Shown piece after piece: positions 14,281 to 20,801 of a stretch of 22,097 nt of DNA; within the stretch, counting starts at the first letter, position 1; each line of letters begins with the position of its first letter. Position numbers and translations under genes: made by a program. The stretch spans positions 1-22,097 of the forward strand of contig JAZQCY010000083.1 in assembly GCA_045546555.1 (NCBI GenBank), read 5' to 3'. The stretch comes from UMGS172 sp045546555 (GTDB lineage Bacteria > Bacillota > Clostridia > Oscillospirales > Acutalibacteraceae). The notes beneath the pieces were generated by a model. It ran no database searches. It was not told the DNA's origin and saw nothing but the letters and a program-made list of their open reading frames with translations.

Positions 14281-14979
14281 TTAACCGTAGATAAGGTCAA
14301 GTAATGCTCCGAGACCGAAGTCAACAGCCCAGATAAAAGCACCAACGATAAGACAGATGACCAGAACGATCAAGGTGTTCTTAACGACGGCTCTGGGGCC
14401 GGGCCAAACGATCTTCTTGATCTCACCCTTATAATCCTTGAGGAACTTTACAACCTTCTGAGGAATGGTGAGTGCGCCTTCACCTGCGGCCAAAACAGCG
14501 AGCTTATCTGCGGCAAGCAGATAGACCGATGCGGTGACAAAGGTGAGGAAAGAAGCAGCTGCAATGAGGAACGGAGTAGCTCCGATCTTCAAAGCTTCGC
14601 CGGCATAGCCTTCGGGGACGATTCCAAAGAGATCCAAGAAGCTTGCGGGCTTGCAGGCGATAACCAGCATATAGACCGCAGTGATGATCGAGAAAGCAAT
14701 GGTAGCCCATCTGATATTCTTGGCCTTCTTCCAAAATACAGAAGCGGCTGCGAATACGACGGTCAAAGCAATCAGGACCATGTTGAACAGCAGGTGAGCG
14801 GAATTATATCCTGCAGCACCGTTGCTGAAATCCGAACCGAAAGCAAACTCTGCTCCGGCACGGCCAACTTCGTTAAGATCCTTGTAGACAACGTCACCGT
14901 AGGGGACAAAGAACAGCGCAAGGGCTGCAACGGCGAAGATAAGAGCGAGTACACCGAAAATGTTTTTAATCGTCTTCAT
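14281..14979 (-). CDS. secE: SecE translocase subunit with a long N-terminal membrane extension
   Basis: A 232-residue protein whose last 60 residues are a canonical SecE: an amphipathic helix at 175-190, EIKKIVWPGPRAVVKNTLIV (186-205) and a single membrane segment to about 228. SecE stabilises SecY in the SecYEG channel. The first 170 residues are not part of ordinary bacterial SecE (about 60-70 residues in many Firmicutes). They hold four predicted membrane segments (about 5-25, 62-84, 91-110, 133-157) with polar loops containing PYGDVVYKD and ASFLDLFGIVPEGY. The frame is continuous and the ATG follows GGAGG overlapping the rpmG stop, with no strong internal ribosome binding site seen before the SecE part, so a fusion is more likely than two genes. 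The extension's role is unknown. Confidence 0.9.
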   Translation of the reverse strand: MKTIKNIFGVLALIFAVAALALFFVPYGDVVYKDLNEVGRAGAEFAFGSDFSNGAAGYNSAHLLFNMVLIALTVVFAAASVFWKKAKNIRWATIAFSIITAVYMLVIACKPASFLDLFGIVPEGYAGEALKIGATPFLIAAASFLTFVTASVYLLAADKLAVLAAGEGALTIPQKVVKFLKDYKGEIKKIVWPGPRAVVKNTLIVLVICLIVGAFIWAVDFGLGALLDLIYG

Positions 14980-14989
14980 GTGTACCTCC

Positions 14990-15139
14990 TTACTTCGTCT
15001 CTTTGTGAACGGTGTGCTTCTTGCAGAATCTGCAGTACTTGTTCATCTCAAGACGATCCGGGTCGTTTTTCTTGTTCTTCATAGTGTTGTAGTTGCGCTG
15101 TTTGCACTCAGAACAAGCAAGTGTGATTTTTACTCTCAT
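14990..15139 (-). CDS. rpmG: 50S ribosomal protein L33
   Basis: A 49-residue small ribosomal protein starting MRVKITLACSECKQRNY and ending HTVHKETK. The two CxxC pairs (C9/C12 and C36/C39) mark the zinc-binding type of L33. The ATG follows GGGAGGTG with 4-5 nt spacing. Its stop codon TAA runs into the GGAGG of secE, so translation of the two is likely coupled. It is the first gene of the secE-nusG-rplK-rplA operon, with a consensus promoter about 200 nt upstream. Confidence 0.96.
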   Translation of the reverse strand: MRVKITLACSECKQRNYNTMKNKKNDPDRLEMNKYCRFCKKHTVHKETK

Positions 15140-15336
15140 GACGGCACCTCCCGTTTTACGGAAATAATTTTGTTCCCATTGTTTCAGAGAACGCGAGCCT
15201 CCCTCGAATCAGACAGCGCCGCACGCCGCAAAAACACCATATATTGTAGTGCTTTTGAAAGCGCAAACAACGTGCAGTATAACCGTTGTCCGAAAAGGGT
15301 CTAAAGTCAAAAAAAGACCCTCGCAGAGGTATTAGC
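15140..15336 (-). other. Long untranslated leader of the rpmG-secE operon
   Basis: About 190 nt between the promoter and rpmG. No tRNA (tRNA-Trp sits here in some relatives) and no supported ORF was found. Directly after the predicted start of transcription come CCTC/GAGG and then a T-run, and GGGTCT / AGACCC (about 15320-15315 with 15302-15297) could pair around that run. This is too weak to call a terminator. Confidence 0.4.
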
Positions 15337-15365
15337 ATTATAGCACAACCCACCGCAAAGGTCAA
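15337..15365 (-). promoter_or_regulatory. Consensus sigma-A promoter for rpmG-secE-nusG-rplK-rplA
   Basis: On the - strand TTGACC (15365-15360), a 17-nt spacer, then TATAAT (15342-15337). It lies 48 nt after the stop of the SGNH hydrolase gene, with no terminator between, so upstream read-through may add to expression. Confidence 0.92.
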
Positions 15366-15412
15366 GTATTTTTTTGGGGTATCGGACAAGTTTTTTATTA
15401 AAGCTCAAACGG

Positions 15413-16027
15413 TCACACGGGAGCACCGTCGATGTGGGCAGTCAGCGTATTGGACTTGGTAACGCTGCCCAAGTCTTCGGCGGTCTTCAGAATAATGTCG
15501 GCCACCTGCTTTGCGCAGACCTCGATACCGTCCTCGGACAGATGTATCGTGTCGGCACAGATAAAGCGGTCGATGTCGGCAGCCACCGTGGAATACAGGT
15601 CGTTTATTATGATACCCTTTTCCAAAAATTTCGGCACGATAATATCGTTATACTGTTTGATATCGGAATTTTTGTTGTAGATGTTTTTATCACTTACGGG
15701 AGTGGAAGTGGCAAAAATGACCTTTTCGTAGCGCTTGAGCAAAACATCGGCAATGCGGAGCATATTTTCAACATACTCATCCTTTGAGGTGAACAGCTTG
15801 CCGTCACCCATAATGTTGCAAATGTCCCAAAGACCGCAGTTGAAATGTACGATCCTTGAGCCGCTCATCTGCTTTTCCCAGTCAAACAGTCCACGCAGGG
15901 TGTATTTTGCAAAACGGCAGTTGTCCGCAGGCTGAAACACCTCAAAGCCCTCGCCCAAAAGCTTGGGTACCACCTTGCCGTAGCCGCTCTGTCTTATAGA
16001 ATCGCCTATCAATGTTACTTTTATCAT
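15413..16027 (-). CDS. SGNH/GDSL-family hydrolase
   Basis: A 204-residue single-domain esterase/lipase-like protein. The nucleophile is S10 in LIGDS; HFNCGLWD (61-68) forms the oxyanion-region block; and DTIH (159-162) in CADTIHLSEDG supplies the catalytic Asp and His. Family members are esterases, acetylxylan/carbohydrate deacetylases or lysophospholipases. No signal peptide is visible. The start ATG has GGAGAG about 7 nt upstream. It lies 23 nt after rlmH, probably in one transcript with yycJ and rlmH. Its substrate is unknown; a link to deacetylation of the hemicellulose handled by the GH10 operon is speculative. Confidence 0.85.
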   Translation of the reverse strand: MIKVTLIGDSIRQSGYGKVVPKLLGEGFEVFQPADNCRFAKYTLRGLFDWEKQMSGSRIVHFNCGLWDICNIMGDGKLFTSKDEYVENMLRIADVLLKRYEKVIFATSTPVSDKNIYNKNSDIKQYNDIIVPKFLEKGIIINDLYSTVAADIDRFICADTIHLSEDGIEVCAKQVADIILKTAEDLGSVTKSNTLTAHIDGAPV

Positions 16028-16050
16028 AATATCACTCTCCGAAGTTGATC

Positions 16051-16533
16051 TTATTTATGATATGTTCCGCCCTGGGCTATTTTGAACGCACGGTAGATCT
16101 GTTCAAGCAGCATGACCCGGGCTAATTGGTGCGGAAAGGTCATTTTGGACATCGAGAGCCTATAGTCGGCTTTTTGCTTGACCCTGTCGGACAGTCCGTA
16201 CGACCCACCGATGATAAACACGACGTTGCTTTGTCCCGAAACGCCGATATCGCAAAGCTTTTGCGACAGCTCCTCGCTGTCCATCTGCTTGCCCTCAATG
16301 CACATCGGCATCACAAAGGCACCTTGAGGGATGTTGACAAGTATCTTGTCGGCCTCTGCTTCCAAAGCCGAGTTTATCTGTGATTGGTTGGGTGAGTCGG
16401 GTAGCTTTGCGGCATCGATCTCGATGCTTTTGAGGGTGCAAAGGGTCGAGAGCCGTTTTTCGTATTCCTTCACGGCATCACGCAGGTATTGCTCTTTAAG
16501 TCTTCCAACCGTTATGAGTGTGATTTTTAACAT
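16051..16533 (-). CDS. rlmH: 23S rRNA (pseudouridine1915-N3)-methyltransferase RlmH
   Basis: A 160-residue SPOUT methyltransferase that methylates pseudouridine 1915 in helix 69 of 23S rRNA on the assembled ribosome. The N-terminus KITLITVGRLKEQYLRDAVKE, the SAM-knot motif FIIGGSYGLSD and the C-terminal HQLARVMLLEQIYRAFKI, ending in GGTYHK, are diagnostic. The length is normal (about 155-160). The ATG follows GAGG. It is adjacent to yycJ, a neighbourhood seen widely in Firmicutes. A half-copy of the palindromic repeat lies in the 52-nt gap before it. Confidence 0.97.
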   Translation of the reverse strand: MLKITLITVGRLKEQYLRDAVKEYEKRLSTLCTLKSIEIDAAKLPDSPNQSQINSALEAEADKILVNIPQGAFVMPMCIEGKQMDSEELSQKLCDIGVSGQSNVVFIIGGSYGLSDRVKQKADYRLSMSKMTFPHQLARVMLLEQIYRAFKIAQGGTYHK

Positions 16534-16554
16534 TTGTCAGCCTCAATCATTTTT

Positions 16555-16581
16555 CGGACAGTCGAGGACGCCTGTCCCTAC
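16555..16581. repeat. Half-size relative of the palindromic repeat
   Basis: A 27-bp unit with GGACAG / CTGTCC arms around a 10-nt loop and the family end TCCCTAC. It matches the layout of one half of the 48-bp element. It lies between yycJ and rlmH. Confidence 0.55.
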
Positions 16582-16585
16582 ATTT

Positions 16586-17368
16586 TTAAAATATGATAGC
16601 TTTACCGTTTTTGGGCGGTGCAATATATAATGTATAGTCCTCGTCCTCGATAAGTCCTTTGTCCATCAAGGCGGCGGTGGCTGAGCTTCTGGCGATCTCG
16701 GGCAGGTTGTTTTCACGGCTCAAGTGTCCCAAAATAATCCTTGTGGTACCCGATTCCACCAACCGTTGAAGCTCCTTGGCGCAGGCCGTGTTGGAAAGGT
16801 GACCCTTGTCACTCAAAATTCGGGTCTTCAAATGGGGAGGGTAGGAGCCCTTTTGAAGCATCGCCACGTCGTGGTTGGACTCAAACAAAACGGCGGCGCA
16901 ACCTGTCAATGCCGCATGGACCTCCTCCGAAACAAAACCAAGGTCGGTGCAAACAGCACATTTTTTGCCGTCGGGGAAGCTTATTACATAGCCGCTCGAG
17001 CCCTCGCAGTCGTGGCTTGTGGCAAAGCGGTGAATTATCATTTCACCCACCGCAACATCGCCCTCTATAATATGTATACAGTCCTCAATTTCGGGGATCC
17101 CGGCCATCAAAGCGTTGGCGGTCAGGCGTGACGCAAAAACGGGGATTTGATATTTTTTGACAAACACACGAAGGCCTTGAATGTGGTCGGTATGCTCGTG
17201 TGTGATGAAAATACCACCCAAGGCCTTGGGGTCAACGGCACCTAATGACAGAGCATCCGCAATGCCTTTACAGCTTATGCCTGCATCAACAAGAATACCG
17301 TCCCTGCCGTGGCCGATGTAGGTGCAGTTGCCCGAGCTCGAGCTTGCAATGGGAAAAAGCCGTGACAT
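16586..17368 (-). CDS. yycJ: YycJ/WalJ-like metallo-beta-lactamase-fold hydrolase
   Basis: A 260-residue MBL-fold protein. It starts SRLFPIASSSSGNCTYIG, typical of the YycJ group, and has the metal motif HEHTDH (57-62), then TSHD (118-121 region), CTDLG with a bridging Asp, NHD, and GHLS near the C-terminus. YycJ-like proteins are presumed 5'-3' exonucleases or phosphodiesterases; in Bacillus the gene belongs to the walRK region and is linked to cell-wall and DNA maintenance, with unclear biochemistry. The ATG at 17368 follows AAAGGAG. rlmH follows after 52 nt. No walRK genes lie upstream here; murA does. Confidence 0.9.
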   Translation of the reverse strand: MSRLFPIASSSSGNCTYIGHGRDGILVDAGISCKGIADALSLGAVDPKALGGIFITHEHTDHIQGLRVFVKKYQIPVFASRLTANALMAGIPEIEDCIHIIEGDVAVGEMIIHRFATSHDCEGSSGYVISFPDGKKCAVCTDLGFVSEEVHAALTGCAAVLFESNHDVAMLQKGSYPPHLKTRILSDKGHLSNTACAKELQRLVESGTTRIILGHLSRENNLPEIARSSATAALMDKGLIEDEDYTLYIAPPKNGKAIIF

Positions 17369-17421
17369 AAAGATGCTCCTTTCAAAATTTTATGTATTTA
17401 TATAACAAAGTATATAATAAT

Positions 17422-17469
17422 GTAGGGGCGAACTGCGTTCGCCCGCGGGCGACCACAGGTCGCCCCTAC
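17422..17469. repeat. 48-bp palindromic dispersed repeat, copy 2
   Basis: The best-formed copy. Outer arms GTAGGGGCG / CGCCCCTAC are perfect; inside are GCGAAC/GTTCGC, a CCCGCGGG centre, and GCGACC/GGTCGC, so either strand can fold into a cruciform or double hairpin. It has the same 48-bp length as the copy at 882-929. It lies between murA and yycJ. On the - strand it comes after the murA stop and a short T-rich stretch. Confidence 0.85.
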
Positions 17470-17491
17470 GACGTGTGTTCGACAAAAAAAT

Positions 17492-18778
17492 TTAAACAGC
17501 CGAGCGGCCGAGGTTGGGGTCGATATAGGTCACACGGCGGATATCTGCACCGACAGCCGACAGCTTTTCAACAATGTTGTCGTAACCACGGTCGATAAAC
17601 TCAACGTTTTCGATCTCGGTGGTACCCTCGGCGGCAAGTCCTGCCAGAACCATTGCGGCACCGGCTCTCAGGTCGGTTGCTTTAACGGGTGCGGCGTTCA
17701 GGCTCTCAACACCGTTGATAATAGCCACCTTACCGTCAACCTTTATCTTGGCGCCCATCATGGTGAGTTGGTCAACATACTTGAAGCGGTTGTCCCAAAC
17801 ACCCTCGGTCATAACGCTGACACCCTCGCAAAGTGCGAGCAACGTGGTCATCTGCGGTTGCATATCGGTGGGGAAACCGGGGTGCGGCATTGTGAGAACG
17901 TTACAGCACTTGGGGCGCTTTCTCATAATGACACGCACAGCCTCGTCATACTCCTGCACAACGGCACCTGCTTCGATCAGCTTGGCGCTTATCGACTCCA
18001 AATGCTTGGGGATGACATTGGTTATGGTGAGGTCACCGCCCGTGATGGCGGCGGCTATCATATAGGTTCCGGCCTCTATCTGGTCGGGGATGATGCTGTA
18101 GGTCGTTCCGTGAAGCTCGGAAACGCCACGGATCTTGATAACGTCGGTACCTGCGCCCATGATGTTGGCACCCATCGAGTTCAAGAAATTGGCAAGGTCA
18201 ACAATATGCGGTTCTCTTGCGGCGTTTTCTATAACGGTCAAGCCTCTTGCTTTAACGGCGGCCAGCATAATGTTGACGGTGGCACCGACCGAAACCTTGT
18301 CAAGGTAGATGGAACTACCTGTCAGTTCTTCGGCATAAGCGTTGACCATACCCGAATCAATAGTGACGGTGGCACCCAAGGCCTCAAAGCCTTTAATGTG
18401 CTGGTCGATAGGGCGGACACCGAAGTCACAGCCGCCGGGAGGGGCAACCCTGGCCTTTTTAAAGCGGCCGAGCATTGCGCCGATAAAATAACTGCTTGCA
18501 CGCATTTTGGAGGCCATTGAAGCCGACAAAACGTGCGAATGTATATGAGTAGGATCTATTTCAACTGTGGTGCTGTTTATAACCTTTACGCTGGCGCCCA
18601 GCTCGTAAAGGATGCGGATTATAACATTGACGTCGGAAATGGACGGTACGTTTTCGATTCGGCAGACACCGTCGCACAAAAGCACTGCAGGGATGATTGC
18701 AACAGCGGCGTTTTTAGCACCACTAATGCAGATTTCTCCGCTTAATGCGTTTCCTCCGTTCACAATAATCTTTTCCAA
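17492..18778 (-). CDS. murA: UDP-N-acetylglucosamine 1-carboxyvinyltransferase MurA
   Basis: A 428-residue enolpyruvyl transferase catalysing the first committed step of peptidoglycan synthesis (phosphoenolpyruvate plus UDP-GlcNAc). The N-terminal SGAKNAA contains the catalytic Lys, and PPGGCDFG has the active-site Cys (C117 from this start), the fosfomycin target, so the enzyme should be of the fosfomycin-sensitive type at that residue. GFPTDMQPQ and the C-terminal FIDRGYDNIVEKL are also typical. The start is taken as TTG at 18778, giving MEKIIVNGGN as in relatives; GAGGGAG (18794-18788) lies 9 nt upstream. A TTG at 18796 overlaps that site. It has a consensus promoter and a hairpin in its leader. 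Confidence 0.96.
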   Translation of the reverse strand: MEKIIVNGGNALSGEICISGAKNAAVAIIPAVLLCDGVCRIENVPSISDVNVIIRILYELGASVKVINSTTVEIDPTHIHSHVLSASMASKMRASSYFIGAMLGRFKKARVAPPGGCDFGVRPIDQHIKGFEALGATVTIDSGMVNAYAEELTGSSIYLDKVSVGATVNIMLAAVKARGLTVIENAAREPHIVDLANFLNSMGANIMGAGTDVIKIRGVSELHGTTYSIIPDQIEAGTYMIAAAITGGDLTITNVIPKHLESISAKLIEAGAVVQEYDEAVRVIMRKRPKCCNVLTMPHPGFPTDMQPQMTTLLALCEGVSVMTEGVWDNRFKYVDQLTMMGAKIKVDGKVAIINGVESLNAAPVKATDLRAGAAMVLAGLAAEGTTEIENVEFIDRGYDNIVEKLSAVGADIRRVTYIDPNLGRSAV

Positions 18779-18867
18779 CAGGATGCACTCCCTCAAAAAT
18801 TCTTTTAAAACCCAAAATATTATTGCCGATATTTAATGTAAAAGACGTGGGAAAAACATCAAACGGC

Positions 18868-18890
18868 AAAAAGCAGTCAACACCGACTGC
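18868..18890 (-). terminator. Terminator-like hairpin in the murA leader (possible attenuator)
   Basis: On the - strand GCAGTC (18890-18885), a 6-nt loop, GACTGC (18878-18873), then TTTTT. It lies about 30 nt downstream of the predicted transcription start and about 90 nt before the murA start codon. A small AAATT/AATTT hairpin (18907-18894) precedes it. Confidence 0.6.
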
Positions 18891-18925
18891 ACTAAATTCC
18901 TCAATTTATAATAACTCTACATAAC

Positions 18926-18954
18926 ATTATACATACAAACAACGCATTTGTCAA
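18926..18954 (-). promoter_or_regulatory. Consensus sigma-A promoter for murA
   Basis: On the - strand a perfect TTGACA (18954-18949), 17-nt spacer, and TATAAT (18931-18926), with an AT-rich upstream stretch like an UP element. Transcription should start near 18919, leaving a leader of about 140 nt. Confidence 0.94.
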
Positions 18955-19062
18955 ATATAATATCAATATATACCCAAAATTCGACACAAAAACAGCATAT
19001 TTTGAGGTCGAAACAAATTATGTAAACCGAATAAAGCGGGTTGGATGTGGAGTCAACATATT

Positions 19063-19134
19063 CGGGCGATTCGTGAATCGCCCCTACATAAAGCCTTCCG
19101 TGCTTTATGTAGGGGACGGATTTATCCGTTCCGC
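19063..19134. repeat. Composite palindromic repeat of two half-units in opposite orientation
   Basis: The left half-unit (19063-19087) has GGGCGATTC/GAATCGCCC arms and ends CCCCTAC; the right half-unit (19109-19134) begins GTAGGGG and has ACGGAT/ATCCGT arms. Between them TACATAAAGC pairs with GCTTTATGTA. The ends match the 48-bp elements at 882-929 and 17422-17469. It follows the stop of the AlkD-like gene on the - strand and could help stop or stabilise that transcript, though no T-run follows. Confidence 0.7.
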
Positions 19135-19149
19135 AACCTTAAGAGGCAA

Positions 19150-19842
19150 TCATCTTATTCGCAAGGTTTTCATATATAATTTTTGTTTTTCACTCACTCT
19201 GAAGCTTTCGACGGCCTTTTGAATGGCTCTGTTGTGGGTCGCTTTGTCGAGCAGGCGGTCTTGGATATAGGGCAAAGCGGCATCATACTGCTTGGAAAGC
19301 GCCGTGGCAAAATACCACGCCACCGCCATCGACAGATAGTAGTCGTCGGTCGGGACTTTCGCCACCCATTTCATATACTTTTCATCGAACCGCTCATCCA
19401 AAAAGTAGCGCATCAGCATCACCACGCCGTAGCGCACGGTGTAAACGTGCGAGGAGGTCAGCCATTTTTCGATATACGGCAGCAGTCGGTCGGATTCCTT
19501 TTTGAAAACTGCAGGCGAAAAGCAATCGCAGGTCGCCCAGTTGTCTATAAACGGCAAAAAGGCTTCGACCGCCAAAATGCAACGGTCAAAGTCCTTTATC
19601 TGCTCCACCAAAAATGCGTGAAGCTGGTTTTCTTCAAAATATTTGTGCGGCAAAGCGGTCAAAAACTCATTGGAGCGTGGGTTTTTGAAAAATTCTTTTG
19701 CGAATTTTCGCAAAACGGGTGTACGAACGCCAAAAACGGTCGATTTCTCGACCGTCGGCATAAGCTTACTATTGAAATTGCGGTATTGTTCATCGGCCAA
19801 TTCGGACAGTTGACTTTGAACATAGTGTATAATATCGCTCAT
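19150..19842 (-). CDS. AlkD-like DNA alkylation repair protein
   Basis: A 230-residue all-helical HEAT-like-repeat protein of the DNA alkylation repair (PF08713, AlkC/AlkD) family. Typical features are FGVRTPVLRKFAKEF near residue 40, ENQLHAFLVEQ, the FIDNWATCDCFSP segment whose Trp-Ala-x-x-Asp contributes to the active site in AlkD, VRYGVVMLMRYFLDE and the C-terminal KATHNRAIQKAVESFRVS. AlkD excises N3- and N7-alkylated bases without base flipping. The ATG overlaps the recR stop by 4 nt (ATGA), so it is translationally coupled to the dnaX-ybaB-recR operon, giving a DNA-maintenance group. No strong terminator follows, only the palindromic repeat. Confidence 0.9.
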   Translation of the reverse strand: MSDIIHYVQSQLSELADEQYRNFNSKLMPTVEKSTVFGVRTPVLRKFAKEFFKNPRSNEFLTALPHKYFEENQLHAFLVEQIKDFDRCILAVEAFLPFIDNWATCDCFSPAVFKKESDRLLPYIEKWLTSSHVYTVRYGVVMLMRYFLDERFDEKYMKWVAKVPTDDYYLSMAVAWYFATALSKQYDAALPYIQDRLLDKATHNRAIQKAVESFRVSEKQKLYMKTLRIR

Positions 19843-20438
19843 AGCTCTTTTCGTCCTTCCAACGCACGGGAAAGGGTGACCTCGTCGGCATACTCAAGGT
19901 CGCCGCCAACGGGGATACCGTAGGCAAGACGGGTGACCTTTATGCCCATTGCCTTGACAAGGCGTGAGATATAGCTTGCGGTGGCCTCACCCTCGACCGT
20001 GGGGTTGGTGGCAACGATTATCTCCTGCACCGAACCGTCGGAAAGTCTTGACATAAGCTCACGCAGCTTCAGCTGGTCGGGACCAATACCGTCAAGCGGA
20101 CTTATGGCGCCGTGCAAAACGTGGTAAAGACCTTTAAATTCACGTGTGCGCTCAAAGGCCATAACGTCCTGTGCATCCTCCACCACGCAGATAACACTGC
20201 GGTCACGGTCGGCGGCAGAGCATAGCGAACAGACCTCACCGTCGGTGAGGTTCTGACAAATGCTACAGTATTTTATCTTGGCCTTGGCCGAAAGCAGTGC
20301 ATCCGAAAACTTGCCTGCCATATCGTCGGGACGGGTTATGACATAGTAAGCCAGACGGCGTGCCGTCTTTTTGCCAATGCCGGGCAAACGTTCAAACTGC
20401 TCGCAAAGTCGATCGAGCGGTGCTACCGAATATGCCAT
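19839..20438 (-). CDS. recR: Recombination mediator protein RecR
   Basis: A 199-residue RecR of normal size. The N-terminal helix-hairpin-helix FERLPGIGKKTARRLAYYV, a four-Cys zinc finger (CSIC...CSLC, about 58-73), a Toprim domain (VICVVEDAQDVMAFERT onward) and the C-terminal AYGIPVGGDLEYADEVTLSR are all present. RecR works with RecO/RecF to load RecA on gapped DNA. Its ATG overlaps the ybaB stop by one base (TGATG), and its own stop overlaps the AlkD-like start, so the genes are tightly coupled. The order dnaX-ybaB-recR is conserved across bacteria. Confidence 0.98.
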   Translation of the reverse strand: MAYSVAPLDRLCEQFERLPGIGKKTARRLAYYVITRPDDMAGKFSDALLSAKAKIKYCSICQNLTDGEVCSLCSAADRDRSVICVVEDAQDVMAFERTREFKGLYHVLHGAISPLDGIGPDQLKLRELMSRLSDGSVQEIIVATNPTVEGEATASYISRLVKAMGIKVTRLAYGIPVGGDLEYADEVTLSRALEGRKEL

Positions 20439-20779
20439 CAGAACAGCCCCGGAATGTTAAGTCCGCCGGTGATGGCGCCCATCTCGGCTTCCTGGGTCTC
20501 GGCAATCTTTTTAACGACGTCGTTGATAGCGATGACGAGGTAATCCTCAAGCATCTCAACATCCTCGGGGTCAACTGCCTCGGGGTCGATGGTGATCTTC
20601 TTCATTTCGTGACTGCCGGTCATGGTGACCTCGATCATTCCGCCGCCTGCGGTAGCGGTAAACTCACGGTTTTCAAACTCTGCCTGGAAGTTCTGCATAT
20701 CCTCCTGCATTTTCTGAACCTGGCGCATCATTGCGGCCTGGCTCTGTCCTTGGTTTGCTCCGGGTATTCTTGCTCTCAT
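20438..20779 (-). CDS. ybaB: YbaB/EbfC-family nucleoid-associated protein
   Basis: A 113-residue DNA-binding protein of the YbaB/EbfC family, thought to bind DNA as a dimer and shape the nucleoid. The helical stretch MMRQVQKMQEDMQNFQAEFE is followed by EFTATAGGGMIEVTMTGSHE and KKITIDPEAVDPEDVEMLED, the family core, and a Gly/Asn-rich C-terminus. The ATG at 20779 follows AAAGGA with about 9 nt spacing; a possible longer frame upstream overlaps dnaX and adds non-homologous residues. It lies between dnaX and recR as usual. Confidence 0.95.
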   Translation of the reverse strand: MRARIPGANQGQSQAAMMRQVQKMQEDMQNFQAEFENREFTATAGGGMIEVTMTGSHEMKKITIDPEAVDPEDVEMLEDYLVIAINDVVKKIAETQEAEMGAITGGLNIPGLF

Positions 20780-20801
20780 AACTGTTTTCCTTTCTGTCGG
20801 C

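Larger units (their letters stand above)
18779..19149. other. 371-bp intergenic region between the AlkD-like gene and murA
   Basis: The longest gene-free stretch. From right to left it holds a composite palindromic repeat (19063-19134), an AT-rich block around 18955-19020, the murA promoter (18926-18954), a terminator-like hairpin (18868-18890) and the murA ribosome binding site. No ORF or RNA gene was recognised. Confidence 0.8.

Noticed and set aside
15140..15336. Possible tRNA or small gene in the rpmG leader
   Set aside because: No cloverleaf, no TTC-loop sequence and no start with a ribosome binding site other than that of rpmG.
17369..17421. A sigma-A promoter for yycJ in the AT-rich stretch before the gene
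   Set aside because: TATACT-like sequences occur, but no acceptable -35 element lies 16-18 nt upstream, so no promoter is called.
17768..18520. A 250-residue open frame antisense to murA
   Set aside because: It is the mirror of a well-supported murA and has no recognisable domain or ribosome binding site.
882..19134. CRISPR-like array from the repeated palindromes
   Set aside because: The copies are dispersed over 18 kb, are not regularly spaced, and no cas gene is present.
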